Shown here in pieces: positions 13,293 through 13,742 of a stretch of 13,742 nt of DNA (the first letter of the stretch is position 1; every line of letters starts with the position of its first letter). Position numbers and translations under genes: made by a program. The DNA lies in the NCBI GenBank assembly GCA_002712945.1, contig PAVA01000043.1, positions 1 to 13,742 on the forward strand, written 5' to 3'. Source of the stretch: Citromicrobium sp. GTDB lineage: Bacteria > Pseudomonadota > Alphaproteobacteria > Sphingomonadales > Sphingomonadaceae. A model generated the notes under the pieces. That model had not been told where the DNA came from and made no database searches. It was given only the letters and a program-made list of their open reading frames with translations.

Positions 13293-13742
13293 TTATGCTT
13301 CTAGCTTGGCGAGGATCTTCGGAACGATCGCTTCGCTGGTGAAACCGAAATGCTCGAACGCGTCCGGAGCGGGCGCGGAGGTGCCGAAGGAATCGATCCC
13401 GATCCGCAGACCGCCCGCCATGGTGTAGCGCTCCCACCCGAAGGTGGTGCCTGCCTCGATGCTGACCCGCAGAACTTCCTCCGGGCCGACACTGGGCAGG
13501 ATGTTATCGCGATAGGTGGGGCTCTGCTCGTCGAACAGCTCCGCGCAGGGCATCGAGACGACGTCCGCGCCGATATTGCGGGTTTCGAGCTCCGCCGCGC
13601 AGGCCAGCGCCAGCTGAACCTCGGAGCCGGTGGCGATCAGGATCACACGGCGCTCCGCCTCGGCATCCTTCACGCGATAGGCGCCCCGCGCACACGGATT
13701 TTCGTCGAGCTCTTCGGTGCGGAACTGCTCCAGCCCCTGCCG
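13293..13742 (-). CDS. tkt: transketolase, C-terminal part
   Basis: The last 149 codons and TAA stop of transketolase; the gene continues beyond the right edge. The translation opens RQGLEQFR and has the C-terminal-domain landmarks VILIATGSEV, VVSMPCAELFDEQ, RVSIEAGTTFGWERY and IGIDSFGTSAPAPD, ending in a lysine-rich helix (IVPKILAKLEA). The domain is the third, regulatory-like domain; the thiamine-diphosphate-binding parts lie outside the window. The enzyme moves two-carbon units between sugar phosphates in the pentose phosphate pathway. It is the first visible gene of the tkt-gap-pgk run, 18 bases before gap, and the operon promoter lies beyond the window. Confidence 0.96.
   Translation of the reverse strand, partial: RQGLEQFRTEELDENPCARGAYRVKDAEAERRVILIATGSEVQLALACAAELETRNIGADVVSMPCAELFDEQSPTYRDNILPSVGPEEVLRVSIEAGTTFGWERYTMAGGLRIGIDSFGTSAPAPDAFEHFGFTSEAIVPKILAKLEA

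Overview
The window comes from a high-GC alphaproteobacterial chromosome. Protein signatures and gene order (tkt-gap-pgk, class I aldolase, thiE, efp) suggest Sphingomonadales, probably Erythrobacteraceae. That placement is inference from family resemblance; no search was run. The region is compact and mostly housekeeping. There is no CRISPR, transposase, phage gene or rRNA, and no gene-free stretch over 300 bases.

Layout, left to right. Positions 1-492 (-) hold the N-terminal part of an SLC13-type transporter. Positions 575-659 (-) are tRNA-Leu(CAA). A minus-strand cluster is transcribed from about 4571 down to 752: efp, an inositol-monophosphatase-family phosphatase, a membrane GGDEF-EAL protein, and an exported acidic protein with a barrel-like C-terminus whose GTG start overlaps the GGDEF-EAL stop. 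Divergent from efp is a small exported protein (+). It converges on thiE plus an M23 peptidase (-, 1-base overlap). Divergent from thiE is a small lipoprotein (+), which converges on class I fructose-bisphosphate aldolase (-). Divergent from the aldolase is a flavodoxin-like oxidoreductase (+).

The right end is one minus-strand run in the order tkt (C-terminal part), gap, pgk, a class-C-like serine hydrolase, a PaaI-type thioesterase and a 2OG-Fe(II)-oxygenase-like gene. The last four overlap or nearly touch, so translational coupling is likely. The final gene carries a +1 frameshift at a six-base homopolymer, which removes its C-terminal catalytic part.

How the genes fit together: transketolase, GAPDH, phosphoglycerate kinase and aldolase cover the triose-phosphate part of glycolysis/gluconeogenesis and the pentose phosphate exchange. 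ThiE makes thiamine phosphate, the precursor of the cofactor transketolase needs.

Main points for a second look: (a) a shared promoter pattern, CTTGCGAG-N15-GGCTAAGSC, upstream of efp and the aldolase; (b) a roughly 155-bp palindromic repeat between gap and pgk whose edge supplies the pgk Shine-Dalgarno; (c) the frameshifted oxygenase; (d) the coupled GGDEF-EAL/exported-protein pair; (e) a three-gene extension of the glycolytic operon with no obvious role in glycolysis. I see no convincing large, wholly new system here.
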